From the NCBI RefSeq assembly GCF_000284295.1, contig NC_017093.1, forward strand, positions 4,092,001 through 4,156,000: 64,000 nucleotides of DNA. Reading direction: 5' to 3'. Origin of the DNA: Actinoplanes missouriensis 431. GTDB lineage: Bacteria; Actinomycetota; Actinomycetes; Mycobacteriales; Micromonosporaceae. Position 1 is the first letter of the stretch. The number at the start of each line of letters is the position of its first letter. The notes under the pieces are model-generated. The model was given only the letters and a program-made list of their open reading frames with translations. It searched no databases and was not told the DNA's origin. The position numbers were made by a program, and so were the translations under genes. This document shows positions 1 through 8,594 of this stretch, in pieces.

Positions 1-51
1 GGTTCGTCGAGGGGCCGCGGTCACCGGTTCACCCTAAGGCATCGTCCCGTT

Positions 52-924
52 ATGGCATCACAGTGTTGCCGTATGATCCGCGCCGTGAGTCTCGACTGGA
101 TCTATAACGCCATCTCGTGGATCCTCCTGCGCTGGCACGAGCGGTGGGAGGCGGCCGGGGTTCCGGACGGTCTCGTGCTCGGCACCAACTGGACGTGGAT
201 CCTGGCGATCGTCTTCCTGGTCGTCACGTTGCGGGCGCTGCTCTTCCCGGTGTTCGTGAAGCAGATCAAGTCGCAGCGGGCCATGCAGGCGCTCGCGCCG
301 AAGATCCGGGAACTGCAGGAGCAGCACAAGAGCGATCCGCAGAAGCTCCAGGCCGAGATGATGGAGCTGTATCGGGCGGAGAAGGCCAACCCTCTGATGG
401 GGTGCCTGCCCATGCTCGTACAAATCCCGGTTTTTCTTGGTCTGTTCCACGTGCTCAATAGGTTGAGCCCGGACAATCAAGGCACCACACGGTACGGGTG
501 GACCACTGAGCAGTTCGCCGGCGCCACCCACGCGACGCTGTTCGACTCACCGCTCCCGGCGAAGTTCGGCTCCACGGCGTCCGAGCTGGCCGCGTTCGGG
601 GCGAGCAGCGGCACCGTGAAGGTCGTCGCCGGGGTGCTCGTGCTGGTCATGATGTTGACGACGTATCTGACCAGCCGTCAGATGATCCTCAAAACCGGGT
701 GGGCCGAGGACCCGCAGCAGAAGGTGGTGCAACGGCTGATGCTGTACGGCATTCCGGCGTCACTGTTGATCTCCGGTGCGCTGTTCCCGATCGGTGTGGT
801 CATCTACTGGGTGACCAACAACCTGGTGACTCTGGCGCAGCAGCAGTGGGTGTTGCGCAAGTTCCCGCCGCGGCCGATGACGAAGGGCCCGGAACAGCCG
901 GCCGTGGAGGCGCCTGCCTCGTGA
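52..924 (+). CDS. yidC: YidC/Oxa1-family membrane protein insertase
   Basis: Inserts and folds proteins in the cytoplasmic membrane, alone or with SecYEG. Hydrophobic segments lie at about residues 45-68, 113-135, 192-212 and 233-262. The first carries the arginine (R61) expected in the hydrophilic groove of the family, and the segment PLMGCLPMLVQIPVFLGLF is typical of YidC/Oxa1. At 290 residues it is a Gram-positive-type YidC without the large periplasmic domain. Family members usually begin near SLDWIYNAI, so ATG 73 or GTG 85 may be the true start; no strong ribosome site decides. The gene is not followed by a Jag/RNA-binding gene or other oriC-proximal genes, so I infer a second paralogue rather than the main yidC. 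Only 51 bases of upstream DNA are visible. Confidence 0.9.
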   Translation: MASQCCRMIRAVSLDWIYNAISWILLRWHERWEAAGVPDGLVLGTNWTWILAIVFLVVTLRALLFPVFVKQIKSQRAMQALAPKIRELQEQHKSDPQKLQAEMMELYRAEKANPLMGCLPMLVQIPVFLGLFHVLNRLSPDNQGTTRYGWTTEQFAGATHATLFDSPLPAKFGSTASELAAFGASSGTVKVVAGVLVLVMMLTTYLTSRQMILKTGWAEDPQQKVVQRLMLYGIPASLLISGALFPIGVVIYWVTNNLVTLAQQQWVLRKFPPRPMTKGPEQPAVEAPAS

Positions 925-941
925 GATCACGGCGTTGAGCG

Positions 942-1003
942 GACGTGTTGACTGCCCAGCCACGCAGTCAACACGTCGACTTGATTTGTACAGTCAACAC
1001 GTC
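942..1003. terminator. 14-bp stem-loop plus a third copy of the arm
   Basis: GACGTGTTGACTGC (942-955) and its exact reverse complement (964-977) flank an 8-base loop. The core of the right arm, CAGTCAACACGTC, recurs at 991-1003. It lies between the convergent yidC and MFS genes, so a bidirectional terminator is likely, although there is no T-run. Three copies of a TTGACTG/CAGTCAA half-site could instead be a protein-binding array. Confidence 0.6.
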
Positions 1004-1042
1004 AAGTGAAGCTGTCTCGCTGAGTTGGCCGATCAGCCTTGA

Positions 1043-2344
1043 TCAGGCGCGTTCGGCTGTCTTCTCGTAGTCGATGGCGTCGGGGGCGCCGCCGAACTCG
1101 TCGGCCATCTCGCCCGCCACCTCGTCGGCCGCCTCGCCCGCCACCTTGTCCGCCGTGCCGTGCGCGCCACCCGCTGCCAGCTCCGCGTCCGCCGCGGCGA
1201 GTGGCTTGCGGCCGGTCGTCAGCACCGCGACGCCGAGCAGGATCGCCGCCGCGCCGACCACGAACGGGACGTGCATGTTCCAGTGGTCGACCATCTTGCC
1301 CGCCGCGAACGGGGCGAGGCCCCCGCCGATGAAGCGGACGAACCCGTACGCCGCGGAGGCGACCGGCCGCTCGACCGGGGCGACCAGCATGACGGCCTGG
1401 GTGGTCAGCGTGTTGTTGATGCCGGCCGCGACACCCGACGCGATCACGCAGGTGATCACCACCCAGCGGGTGTCGGTGAAGACGCCGATCAGGAGCACCA
1501 GCACGGCGAAGACGGTCAGTGCCCCGTACAGGGATGGCGCTGTTCCGAATCTGCGCTGCAACCACGGGGCTCCGGTGATCGAGAAGAAGGCCAGCAGCAG
1601 TCCCCAGGCGCAGAAGACGAAGCCGAGCTGGATCTCGTTGAGCTCCATCGGGTACGGCGCGTATCCCAGCATCGTGAAGAAGCCCCAGTTGTAGAGCAGC
1701 GCGGTGATGCCCATGGTGAGCAGGGCCCGGTGACGCAGCGCCTTGATCGGGGCGAGCAGGGGAGTGGGCCGTTCCGGCTTCGGCGTCGGCTCGACCAGTG
1801 CGACCGTCGCGAGCAGGGCGATCGCCATCAGCACCGCGACGCCGAAGAACGGGCCGCGCCAGCTGATCTCGCCGAGCAGGCCGCCGATCAGCGGGCCGGC
1901 CGCGATGCCGAGGCCGAGCGCGGCCTCGTAGAGCACGATCGCGCCGGCGAAGCCGCCGGTGGCGGAGGCGACGATGACGGCCAGGGAGGTCGCGATGAAC
2001 AGGGCGTTGCCGAGTCCCCAGCCGGCCCGGAAGCCGACGATCCCGTTGATCGAGCCGGACAGCCCGGCCAGGGCGGCGAACACGACGATCAGGGCGAGGC
2101 CGGTGATCAGGGTGGCTTTGGCGCCGATCCGGCTGGCCACCCAGCCGGTGAACAGCATGGCCACGGCGGTGACCAGCAGGTAGCTGGTGAAGAGCAGGCT
2201 GACCTGGCTGGGTGTGGCGTTCAGCTTGGTGGAGAGCGCTGGAAGGATCGGGTCGACGAGACCGATGCCCATGAAGCTGACGACACAGGCGAATGCGACG
2301 GCGAAGACCGCTTTGGGTTGTTTGAACAATGACTGGCTGCTCAC
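1043..2344 (-). CDS. MFS transporter, drug exporter type
   Basis: Probable proton-coupled efflux permease of the major facilitator superfamily in the cytoplasmic membrane. The first helix holds the usual MGIGLVDPILPAL stretch, and about twelve hydrophobic segments cover residues 12-385. The last 50 residues form an acidic, repetitive hydrophilic tail rich in ADE/VAGE blocks, which is not part of the MFS fold. The start is GTG at 2344. It is divergent from a MarR regulator 29 bases away, a classical efflux-pump/repressor arrangement, so MarR control is inferred. Substrate unknown. Confidence 0.85.
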   Translation of the reverse strand: MSSQSLFKQPKAVFAVAFACVVSFMGIGLVDPILPALSTKLNATPSQVSLLFTSYLLVTAVAMLFTGWVASRIGAKATLITGLALIVVFAALAGLSGSINGIVGFRAGWGLGNALFIATSLAVIVASATGGFAGAIVLYEAALGLGIAAGPLIGGLLGEISWRGPFFGVAVLMAIALLATVALVEPTPKPERPTPLLAPIKALRHRALLTMGITALLYNWGFFTMLGYAPYPMELNEIQLGFVFCAWGLLLAFFSITGAPWLQRRFGTAPSLYGALTVFAVLVLLIGVFTDTRWVVITCVIASGVAAGINNTLTTQAVMLVAPVERPVASAAYGFVRFIGGGLAPFAAGKMVDHWNMHVPFVVGAAAILLGVAVLTTGRKPLAAADAELAAGGAHGTADKVAGEAADEVAGEMADEFGGAPDAIDYEKTAERA

Positions 2345-2376
2345 GGTGACAACTCTAGATACATAATGAGGTTATG
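2345..2376. promoter_or_regulatory. MFS/marR divergent control region
   Basis: The 29-base gap between two divergent starts is AT-rich compared with its surroundings. CATAA (2362-2366) and TTATG (2372-2376) form a short inverted repeat around the MarR start codon. TAGATA at 2357-2362 fits a -10 box so close to ATG 2374 that a leaderless transcript is likely. There is no room for a ribosome site on either side. This looks like an autoregulated operator, but the arms are only 5 bp. Confidence 0.4.
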
Positions 2377-2817
2377 CAAATGGCGGGCGGGGAGAGTCGT
2401 GGGTCACAGCTGCTGCCGGTGCTCGGGCGGCTGGTGCGGTTCCTGCGGCAGATCGAAGGCGCGGAGTACCCGAGCTCGGTCGCGTCGGCGGTGCTCCGGC
2501 AGCTGACCGACCACGGGCCGGGGCGGATCACCGATCTCGCCCGGATGACCCGGGCCTCGCAGCCCGGCATGACCCAGCTGGTCGGCCGGATGGAGAAGTC
2601 CGGCCTGGTCCGCCGGGTCGCCGACCCCAACGACGGCCGCAGCGTGCTCGTCGAGGTCACGCAGGAGGGGCGGGATCTTCTGGTACGCACGTACGCCCAC
2701 TACGCCGCCACGATCGACGAGCTCTTCGACCGGCTGAGCCCGGAGGACACCGACGCGATCGTGCGGGCCTTGCCGGCGCTGAACCGTCTCGCCGAGGCGG
2801 CCGAGGATCCGCAGTAG
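2374..2817 (+). CDS. MarR-family transcriptional regulator
   Basis: Winged helix-turn-helix repressor of 147 residues, the usual MarR length. The DNA-binding core runs from about residue 45 to 105: ITDLARMTRASQPGMTQLV is the helix-turn-helix, and the wing contains DPNDGRSVLVEVT, the DxRS-type signature of the family. The N-terminal and C-terminal helices would form the dimer interface. It is divergent from the MFS exporter and presumably represses both itself and that gene until a ligand binds. Starts at 2374 and 2380 are both possible. Confidence 0.88.
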   Translation: MQMAGGESRGSQLLPVLGRLVRFLRQIEGAEYPSSVASAVLRQLTDHGPGRITDLARMTRASQPGMTQLVGRMEKSGLVRRVADPNDGRSVLVEVTQEGRDLLVRTYAHYAATIDELFDRLSPEDTDAIVRALPALNRLAEAAEDPQ

Positions 2818-2906
2818 AGCCCGGGGTCCGGACCAGGGCCGGTCCCTGGGGTGCCCGGCGGCGTCCGGCGGCGTCCGGCGGAAGAATGTGAGGCCGGGCA
2901 CCGGGG

Positions 2907-3137
2907 GTGGGAGGCTGCTGGCACGAGCCCATCAGGTGTACGGGGAATGGCTGCGCTGATCTACTCGGTGCTGGGCTGGCGATCTTCGTGGGCCCGATCG
3001 TCATCGACTTCCAGAGACTGCGCCGGTCGTCGGACGTGGAGTCGGCGCCGTTGCTGGCCGCCTCCATCTTCCTGGACATCCTGAACGTCTTCCTGTTCTT
3101 CCTACAGATCTTCTCCGGCGGCCGCGACAACCGCTGA
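2907..3137 (+). pseudogene. Frameshifted C-terminal relic of a Bax-inhibitor-1 family membrane protein
   Basis: The reading frame ending at 3137 carries GLAIFVGPIVIDFQRLR, then LLAASIFLDILNVFLFFLQI and a GGRDNR end. This matches the last two membrane segments of BI-1/YccA proteins (family pattern: GL.IFVGLT.YDTQ.LK ... A..LYLDFINLFL.LL). The preceding piece, ALIYSVL, lies in another frame, starting around 2947, and joins it through a frameshift near 2965. Nothing of the N-terminal five or so helices remains upstream. It is best read as a decayed remnant. Family recognition is from motif memory, not a database search. Confidence 0.6.
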
Positions 3138-3216
3138 CCGCGGCGGCAGCGTCCCCTCGGACGGCCGGCAGGTGGGACAGAAGCCCACGCAGACCGGTGC
3201 CGGCCCGGGCGGGCGG

Positions 3217-3363
3217 GGGCACACGGTGAGCCGGCGCGGGCTGGGGCGGGGGCACACGGTGAGCCCGCGCACGCCGGGGCGAGGGCACACCGAAGCGGTG
3301 CGTGTGCCGGCATCCCGGCCCTGGCGTTGATGAGGGCACACGCAGCTGTTGCGTGTGCCCTCA
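3217..3363. repeat. GGGCACAC repeat cluster with a perfect 14-bp hairpin
   Basis: GGGCACACGGTGAG occurs at 3217-3230 and 3250-3263, and related GGGCACAC copies at 3283 and 3334. The last unit is a perfect palindrome: TGAGGGCACACGCA (3331-3344), five bases, then its reverse complement (3350-3363). Related units occur near 13.2 kb and 41.85 kb in this window, so this is a dispersed, locally tandem repeat family. It does not look coding. Bases 3138-3216 and 3521-3836 hold nothing else I can identify. Confidence 0.75.
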
Positions 3364-3392
3364 CCCGCGCTGCCGGGGCGCTCCGGGGCGCT

Positions 3393-3520
3393 GACCTCGT
3401 GACCCCGCAACCTCGTGACCCCGCAACCTCGTGACTCCGTGACCTCGTGACCCCGCGGGGTCGTGACCTCGTGACCTCGTGACCTCGTGACCTCGTGACG
3501 TCGTGACGTCGTGACGTCGT
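3393..3520. repeat. 8-bp tandem repeat, 16 units
   Basis: Sixteen consecutive octamers with consensus GACCTCGT. Variants are GACCCCGC and AACCTCGT on the left and GACGTCGT (three exact copies) on the right. Four exact GACCTCGT units stand in a row at 3465-3496. The period is not a multiple of three, so selection for coding is unlikely. The array should be prone to slippage and variable between strains. Confidence 0.9.
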
Positions 3521-3836
3521 GACTGTCCGGGCGTCGCCGATCCGGGGCCACCGGCCCGTGGGCTCGCCGTCAGGGGTATATCGACTGGGGGACGGTAGCG
3601 TGCGCAGAAGCGGAGACCGCCGCCGGACAACCGCTCTTGAGTGATCATTTCAGTCCTCCGATCGTTGGGCTGTCATCGACGATCGCGAGGGTTTAGGGTG
3701 GTCGCGCCAGGGTCGGATACGGGCGGTCAAGGCCGGTGTCGCCTCGGTGTTGCCGATCACAACGAACTTTCCGCTTTCGTCAGCGTCGTCTCCAGCGGAC
3801 GGATATCGATGCCGATTAAGCGGTAGGAGCGGAAAA

Positions 3837-4589
3837 ATGGCGATTTTTGAGGAATTGGCGGGTACGTTGAGCGGGGCGTCGAGTGACCAGCCGCCACTGC
3901 TCCTGCTGCACGGGCTGACCTTCGACCGCCGCCAGTGGGCGCCGCTGCTCGCCGAGCTGCCGGGCCGCCGCGTTCTCACGCTCGATCTGCCGGGGCACGG
4001 GCAGTCGCCGAGTCAGAAGTCGTACCGGATGCCCGTGGTCGTCGACCTCATCCAGCGGGCGGTCGACGCGGCGGGACTCGACGCGCCGATCATCGTCGGT
4101 CACTCGATCGGCGGACTGATCGCGACGACGTATGCCGCCCGGTTCCCCGCCCGTGGCGTCGTCAACCTGGACCAGCCCCTGCTGCCCGGCCCGTTCGGCC
4201 GGGTGATCCGGGACGCCGAGTCCACGCTGCGCGGCCCCGGCTGGCGTGCCGTCTGGGAGGGTCTGCTCGACGGGATGGGCGTCGAGGCGCTGCCCACCGC
4301 CGCCTGGTCCCTCGTCGAGCGCACCTCCCGGCCCCGCGCCGACCTGCTGCTCGGGTACTGGGAGGAGATCCTGCGCAGCAGCGACGAGGAGATCGAGGAG
4401 CAGCGCCGCAAGGACCTGACCGCCCTCGCGGACAAGCAGGTCGGCTATCGCTGGGTGACCGCCCGGCAGCCCGCTCCGGAGTACGAGCAGTGGCTGCGCG
4501 GCCTGCTGCCGGACGTCGACGTCATCGTGATGGAGGGCGGGCACTTCCCGCACCTGGCGTACCCGGAAGAGGTCGCCAAGCTCTTATGA
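3837..4589 (+). CDS. Alpha/beta hydrolase
   Basis: Cytoplasmic hydrolase of the alpha/beta fold, 250 residues. The oxyanion-side motif LLLHGLTFDRRQW (22-34) and DLPGHGQS (50-57) come first, followed by the nucleophile elbow GHSIGG with Ser90. A GGHFPH segment near the C terminus supplies the histidine (H236). The acid residue of the triad is not obvious. The start at 3837 is chosen because TAGGAGCGG precedes it by a good distance; a longer frame from 3747 lacks a ribosome site. Substrate unknown: esterase, lactonase and haloperoxidase-like roles are all possible. It ends 7 bases from the convergent thymidine kinase gene. Confidence 0.85.
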   Translation: MAIFEELAGTLSGASSDQPPLLLLHGLTFDRRQWAPLLAELPGRRVLTLDLPGHGQSPSQKSYRMPVVVDLIQRAVDAAGLDAPIIVGHSIGGLIATTYAARFPARGVVNLDQPLLPGPFGRVIRDAESTLRGPGWRAVWEGLLDGMGVEALPTAAWSLVERTSRPRADLLLGYWEEILRSSDEEIEEQRRKDLTALADKQVGYRWVTARQPAPEYEQWLRGLLPDVDVIVMEGGHFPHLAYPEEVAKLL

Positions 4590-4596
4590 GAATCGG

Positions 4597-5148
4597 TCAG
4601 GGCAGGACGACGCAGCGGCGGCAGCGCGCCTCGTAGGTGTAGGTGCCGTCGTCCGGCAGCGCGGTCGACGGCGCGAGCTCCCGGATGAACGGCTTCCCGT
4701 GTTCGAGGACCTGCGTGTGCGTGGCGTCCAGCGAGCGGCAGACGTCACACACCGCCCGGCGGTAGATCACCTTCTCCGGCGCCAGCTCGAACAGCGCCCG
4801 GACCGGCGCGAACAGCTGCCCCCGATGGTCCAGGTCGATCCCGGCGACGACCACCTTGATCCCGGCGCGCACCGCGACGCCGAGTTCGGCGATGTCGTCG
4901 ACCGTGAACATGTGGATCTCGTCGACGCCGATCCACTCGACGTCCCCGGTGGCCGCGCCGGCCAGCGAGTGGACCTTCACCGTCTGCAGGCTGCCGCCGG
5001 ACCGCGACGTGACCAGGGTGTCCCGGCCGTGCCGCGCCGACTGGTAGATCCGGTGCGGGATCCCGGCGTGCTGCAGCGGCGACAGCAGGCTGATCATCTC
5101 GAGGGACTTGCCGCCCTTCATCGGGCCGACGATCACGGTGAGGTCCAT
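4597..5148 (-). CDS. tdk: Thymidine kinase, TK1 (type II) family
   Basis: Phosphorylates thymidine to dTMP with ATP in the salvage pathway. The 183-residue chain opens with the P-loop GPMKGGKS (8-15). It has a Walker-B/catalytic segment VDEIHMF (D76, E77 as base) and ends with a structural zinc ribbon made of CDVC (about 138) and CRRC (about 178). The catalytic segment differs from the commoner DEAQFF, so it is a divergent member. The start at 5148 puts the P-loop eight residues in, as in the family; an upstream extension to 5214 is unlikely. Neighbours do not form a nucleotide operon. Confidence 0.8.
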   Translation of the reverse strand: MDLTVIVGPMKGGKSLEMISLLSPLQHAGIPHRIYQSARHGRDTLVTSRSGGSLQTVKVHSLAGAATGDVEWIGVDEIHMFTVDDIAELGVAVRAGIKVVVAGIDLDHRGQLFAPVRALFELAPEKVIYRRAVCDVCRSLDATHTQVLEHGKPFIRELAPSTALPDDGTYTYEARCRRCVVLP

Positions 5149-5355
5149 GGCGAAACCGTGCCACCAGCGGATCACCGCCCGGCCGCCACCCCCTGCCCGC
5201 CACGCGGGGTTCATCTGCTAGCGGCGGGCGCTGATCCTGTGCGACCCGGCCGGGATCGGGAAAACCCGATTGCGGGGGTACGCGCGGAGCAACGCCCCGG
5301 CGTACCGGGAAGGGTTGTCGCCGGTGCATCGCACCGCGCTCGGGCTCGCCTCCGG

Positions 5356-6303
5356 TCAGGCGCCGGACAGCACCTGCCGGACCTCGGCCTCGGTGGGCAT
5401 GGCGTCGGCGCAGGCCAGCCGGGAGGCGACCAGGGCGCCGGCGGCGTTGCCGAACCGCATGATCGACTCCAGGTCCCACCCGGCGAGCAGGCCGTGGCAG
5501 AGCGCGCCGCCGAACGCGTCACCGGCTCCGAGCCCATTGACGACCTTCACGGGTACGGGTGGGACCCGCACCCGCTCCCCGCTGGACCGCCGGGAGGCGA
5601 CCACGCCGTCCGGGCCGAGCTTGACCACCGCCAGGTCCACCCCGGCGGCGTGCAGCGCCGTGATCGCCGCGTCCGGGGAGCCGGCGCCGACGGCCGTCCG
5701 GCACTCGTCCAGGTTGCCGACCGCGACCGTGGCATACGGGAGCGCCTCGGCGTACCGGCGCCGGGCCTCGTCGCGGGACGGCCAGAACATCGGCCGATAG
5801 TCGAGGTCGAAAACGGTCACGCCGGCCTTCGCCCGGGCCCGGAGCGCGTGTTCGGTGGCGGAGCGGGACGGTTCCTGCGACAGGCCGGTCCCGGTGACCC
5901 AGAAGACGCCCGCGGCCCGGATCGCCGCGAGATCCAGCTCCTCGGCGTGGATCTCCAGGTCGGGCGCCTTCGGGTAGCGGTAGAACACCAGCGGGAAGTC
6001 GTCCGGCGGGAAGATCTCACAGAACGTGAGCGGCGTCGGCAGGCCGGGCACGGCCGTGACGAACCGGTCGGACACCTCGAAGTCCCGCAACGCCTCGTGC
6101 AGGTACTCACCGAACGCGTCCGCGCCGGTCCGGCTGATGATCGCGGCCCGGCGACCGAAACGGGCGGCAGCCACGGCCACGTTGGCCGGGCTGCCGCCCA
6201 GGAACTTCGCGAACGTCCGGACCGACCGCAGTGGCACCCCCACCTGCTCGGGATAGAGATCCACCCCGAGCCGCCCGATCGTCAGCACCTCGTCAGCGGC
6301 CAT
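5356..6303 (-). CDS. iolC: PfkB-family sugar kinase, IolC-like (5-dehydro-2-deoxygluconokinase)
   Basis: Ribokinase-family enzyme of 315 residues. The N-terminal stretch TIGRLGVDLYPEQ and LGGSPANVAVAAARFG (35-50) are characteristic of IolC, which phosphorylates 5-dehydro-2-deoxygluconate in myo-inositol breakdown. The PfkB signature GLGAGDAFGG carries the anion hole and catalytic base Asp262. No other iol genes are adjacent, so the pathway assignment rests on sequence resemblance alone, and another ketose or gluconate analogue could be the substrate. It is read in the same direction as ctaD upstream, 136 bases away; that gap holds nothing recognisable. Confidence 0.78.
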   Translation of the reverse strand: MAADEVLTIGRLGVDLYPEQVGVPLRSVRTFAKFLGGSPANVAVAAARFGRRAAIISRTGADAFGEYLHEALRDFEVSDRFVTAVPGLPTPLTFCEIFPPDDFPLVFYRYPKAPDLEIHAEELDLAAIRAAGVFWVTGTGLSQEPSRSATEHALRARAKAGVTVFDLDYRPMFWPSRDEARRRYAEALPYATVAVGNLDECRTAVGAGSPDAAITALHAAGVDLAVVKLGPDGVVASRRSSGERVRVPPVPVKVVNGLGAGDAFGGALCHGLLAGWDLESIMRFGNAAGALVASRLACADAMPTEAEVRQVLSGA

Positions 6304-6439
6304 CCCTCATGGAAGCACGTGACTCTCAACGAAGCACACGACGTGGTGATCGTTAGTACCCCTCACGCGGCGAAGTCGGTCGAGCGGCTCAGGTCCGCCC
6401 ACTTCTCGGCCTCGGCGTTACGGGCGGCGCCGGCGGTCG

Positions 6440-8191
6440 TCAGTGGTCCTTGCTCAGATCTTCCTTGTACGTGGCGCCGCCGTCGGACTCCCTGCCCAGC
6501 GGGCGGGCGCCGCCCTCGGGCGGACCGGCCAGGGACTGCTCGCCGGCCGCCAGGTGCGGGAACTTCTCGTCGAAGGCGGGGCGCTCGGAGCGGATCCGCG
6601 GCATCCGGTCGAAGTTGCGCAGCGGCGGGGGAGTGGTGGTGGCCCACTCCAGGGAGTTGCCGTGGCCCCACGGGTCGTTCGCGGTCACGACCACGCCGAC
6701 CTTGTAGGACTTCCAGACGTTGTAGACGAACGGCAGCGTGGCGATGCCCAGCACGAAGGAGCCGATCGAGGAGAACGTGTTCAGGAACGTGAATCCATCA
6801 CTGGGCAGGTAGTCGGCGTACCGGCGGGGCATGCCCTCGGTGCCGAGCCAGTGCTGGACCAGGAACGTGCTGTGGAAGCCGATCATCGTGAGCCAGAAGT
6901 GAATCTTGGCGAGGCGCTCGTCCAGGTAGCGGCCGAACATCTTCGGGAACCAGAAGTAGATGCCGGAGAAGACCGCGAACACGATCGTGCCGAAGAGCAC
7001 GTAGTGGAAGTGCGCGATCACGAAGTACGAGTCGGAGACGTGGAAGTCGATCGGCGGCGCGGCGAGCAGCACACCGGAGAGACCACCGAACAGGAACGTC
7101 ACCATGAAGCCGGCCGCCCACAGCATCGGTGACTCGAAGCTGATCTGGCCGCGCCACATGGTCCCGATCCAGACGAAGAACTTCATGCCGGTGGGTACGG
7201 CGATCATGAAGCTGAGGAAGCTGAAGAACGGCAGCAGCACCTGGCCGGTGGCGAACATGTGGTGCGCCCAGACGCTCATCGACAGCGCGCCGATCAGCAT
7301 GGTCGCGGCGACCAGCCCCTTGTAGCCGAAGACCGGCTTGCGGCTGAAGACCGGGACGACCTCGGTGATGATGCCGAAGAACGGGAGTGCGATGACGTAC
7401 ACCTCGGGATGGCCGAAGAACCAGAAGAGGTGCTGCCAGAGCATCGGCCCGCCGGTCTCCACGTCGAAGACGTGCGCCCCGACCACCCGGTCGGCGGCGA
7501 GGGCGAAGAGCGCGGCCGCCAGGAACGGGAAGATCAGGATCACCAGGAGGCTGGTGACGAGCATGTTCCAGGTCAGGATCGGCATCCGGAACATGGTCAT
7601 GCCGGGCGCGCGCAGGGTCAGGATCGTGGTGATCAGGTTGACCGCGCCGAGGATCGAGCCGAGACCACCGATCGCCAGGCCGACCACCCAGGCGTTGCCG
7701 CCGATGCCGGGGGAGTGCAGCGAGTCGCTCAGCGGCGTGTACGCGAACCAGCCGAAGTCGGCGGCCCCGCCCGGCAGGATGAAGCCGCTCATCGCGGTCA
7801 GCGTGCCGAACAGGTAGAGCCAGTACGCGAACGCGTTCAGCCGGGGGAACGCCACGTCCGGCGCGCCGATCTGGATCGGCACCACGTAGTTGGCGAACGC
7901 GAACACGATGGGTGTCGCGAAGAACAGCAGCATGGCGGTGCCGTGCATGGTGAACAGCTGGTTGAACTGCTCCGGCGAGAGAATCTGCATGCCGGGGCGG
8001 GCCAGTTCCGCCCGCATCAGCAGGGCCATCAGCCCGCCGACCATGTAGAAGATGATCGACGTGATCATGTACATGATCCCGATTTGCTTCGCGTCGGTGG
8101 TGCGCAGGATCCGGGTCAGTGCCGAACCCTTCACCTGCCGGCGGACCGGGTGGGGCCGGGTAACGCTCGGCCTCGGGGCGACGGTGGTCAT
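6440..8191 (-). CDS. ctaD: Cytochrome c oxidase subunit I (aa3 type)
   Basis: Catalytic haem-copper subunit of the terminal oxidase, reducing O2 to water with proton pumping. The 583-residue protein has about twelve membrane helices. Visible motifs are [17 protein letters not shown] (CuB/K-channel helix), [11 protein letters not shown] (CuB histidine pair) and [10 protein letters not shown] (haem ligands). The start ATG 8191 has GAGGAG a few bases upstream. A hydrophilic tail follows residue 525. ctaC, ctaE, ctaF and qcr genes are absent here, so this is a solitary copy, possibly a second paralogue. Confidence 0.95.
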   Translation of the reverse strand: MTTVAPRPSVTRPHPVRRQVKGSALTRILRTTDAKQIGIMYMITSIIFYMVGGLMALLMRAELARPGMQILSPEQFNQLFTMHGTAMLLFFATPIVFAFANYVVPIQIGAPDVAFPRLNAFAYWLYLFGTLTAMSGFILPGGAADFGWFAYTPLSDSLHSPGIGGNAWVVGLAIGGLGSILGAVNLITTILTLRAPGMTMFRMPILTWNMLVTSLLVILIFPFLAAALFALAADRVVGAHVFDVETGGPMLWQHLFWFFGHPEVYVIALPFFGIITEVVPVFSRKPVFGYKGLVAATMLIGALSMSVWAHHMFATGQVLLPFFSFLSFMIAVPTGMKFFVWIGTMWRGQISFESPMLWAAGFMVTFLFGGLSGVLLAAPPIDFHVSDSYFVIAHFHYVLFGTIVFAVFSGIYFWFPKMFGRYLDERLAKIHFWLTMIGFHSTFLVQHWLGTEGMPRRYADYLPSDGFTFLNTFSSIGSFVLGIATLPFVYNVWKSYKVGVVVTANDPWGHGNSLEWATTTPPPLRNFDRMPRIRSERPAFDEKFPHLAAGEQSLAGPPEGGARPLGRESDGGATYKEDLSKDH

Positions 8192-8304
8192 GCAGGCTCC
8201 TCAGATCAGTTGCTCACCCCCTGTTATAGGCTTCAAAAACCGTATTTCGTGCTAGATCAGCGCATCACCCACATTTCCGGGCTTGCGATGGTAGGGCTAG
8301 AGCC

Positions 8305-8571
8305 ATGCTGGAGGAGAAGGACCGCCGCGCGCTCGCGGAGATCGAGCAGCACCTGGCTGCCGGCGACCCGGCCTTCGCCGCACGGATGACCGCGCCACCG
8401 GCGACACCCGGCCGCCCGTTCCCGATCCTGTCGGTGCTCGGCGTCGTGGTGTTCCTGACGATGCCGTTCGTCGGGCTGTTCCTCGGCCCGACCGCGGCCC
8501 TGATCGTCGCCGACCTGGCCGCGGTCACCGCCGTGGTGGTCCTGGTGCTGCGCCACCGGCGCGGCGGCTGA
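8305..8571 (+). CDS. DUF3040-type small membrane protein
   Basis: An 88-residue protein. The N-terminal LEEKDRRALAEIEQHLAAGDPAFAARM (2-28) is the typical amphipathic head of actinobacterial DUF3040 proteins, and two hydrophobic segments (about 41-60 and 62-82) follow, ending in a basic RHRRGG. Function of the family is unknown. It is divergent from ctaD with a 113-base gap. The next gene starts 24 bases downstream, so the two may be co-transcribed. Confidence 0.8.
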   Translation: MLEEKDRRALAEIEQHLAAGDPAFAARMTAPPATPGRPFPILSVLGVVVFLTMPFVGLFLGPTAALIVADLAAVTAVVVLVLRHRRGG

Positions 8572-8594
8572 CGGCCGCCTGGCAGCATGGCGGT

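Noticed and set aside
1160..2332. Long plus-strand frame opposite the MFS gene
   Set aside because: It is the antisense shadow of a well-supported transporter: composition is D/Q/R/G-rich and no domain is visible.
3102..3551. Minus-strand frame with a repeated GHEVTRSR peptide
   Set aside because: It is only the translation of the octamer array and GGGCACAC repeats; the 8-base period cycles through frames.
4699..6792. 697-codon plus-strand frame across the kinase genes
   Set aside because: It is antisense to tdk, iolC and part of ctaD, all with clear motifs; it has no ribosome site and no domain.
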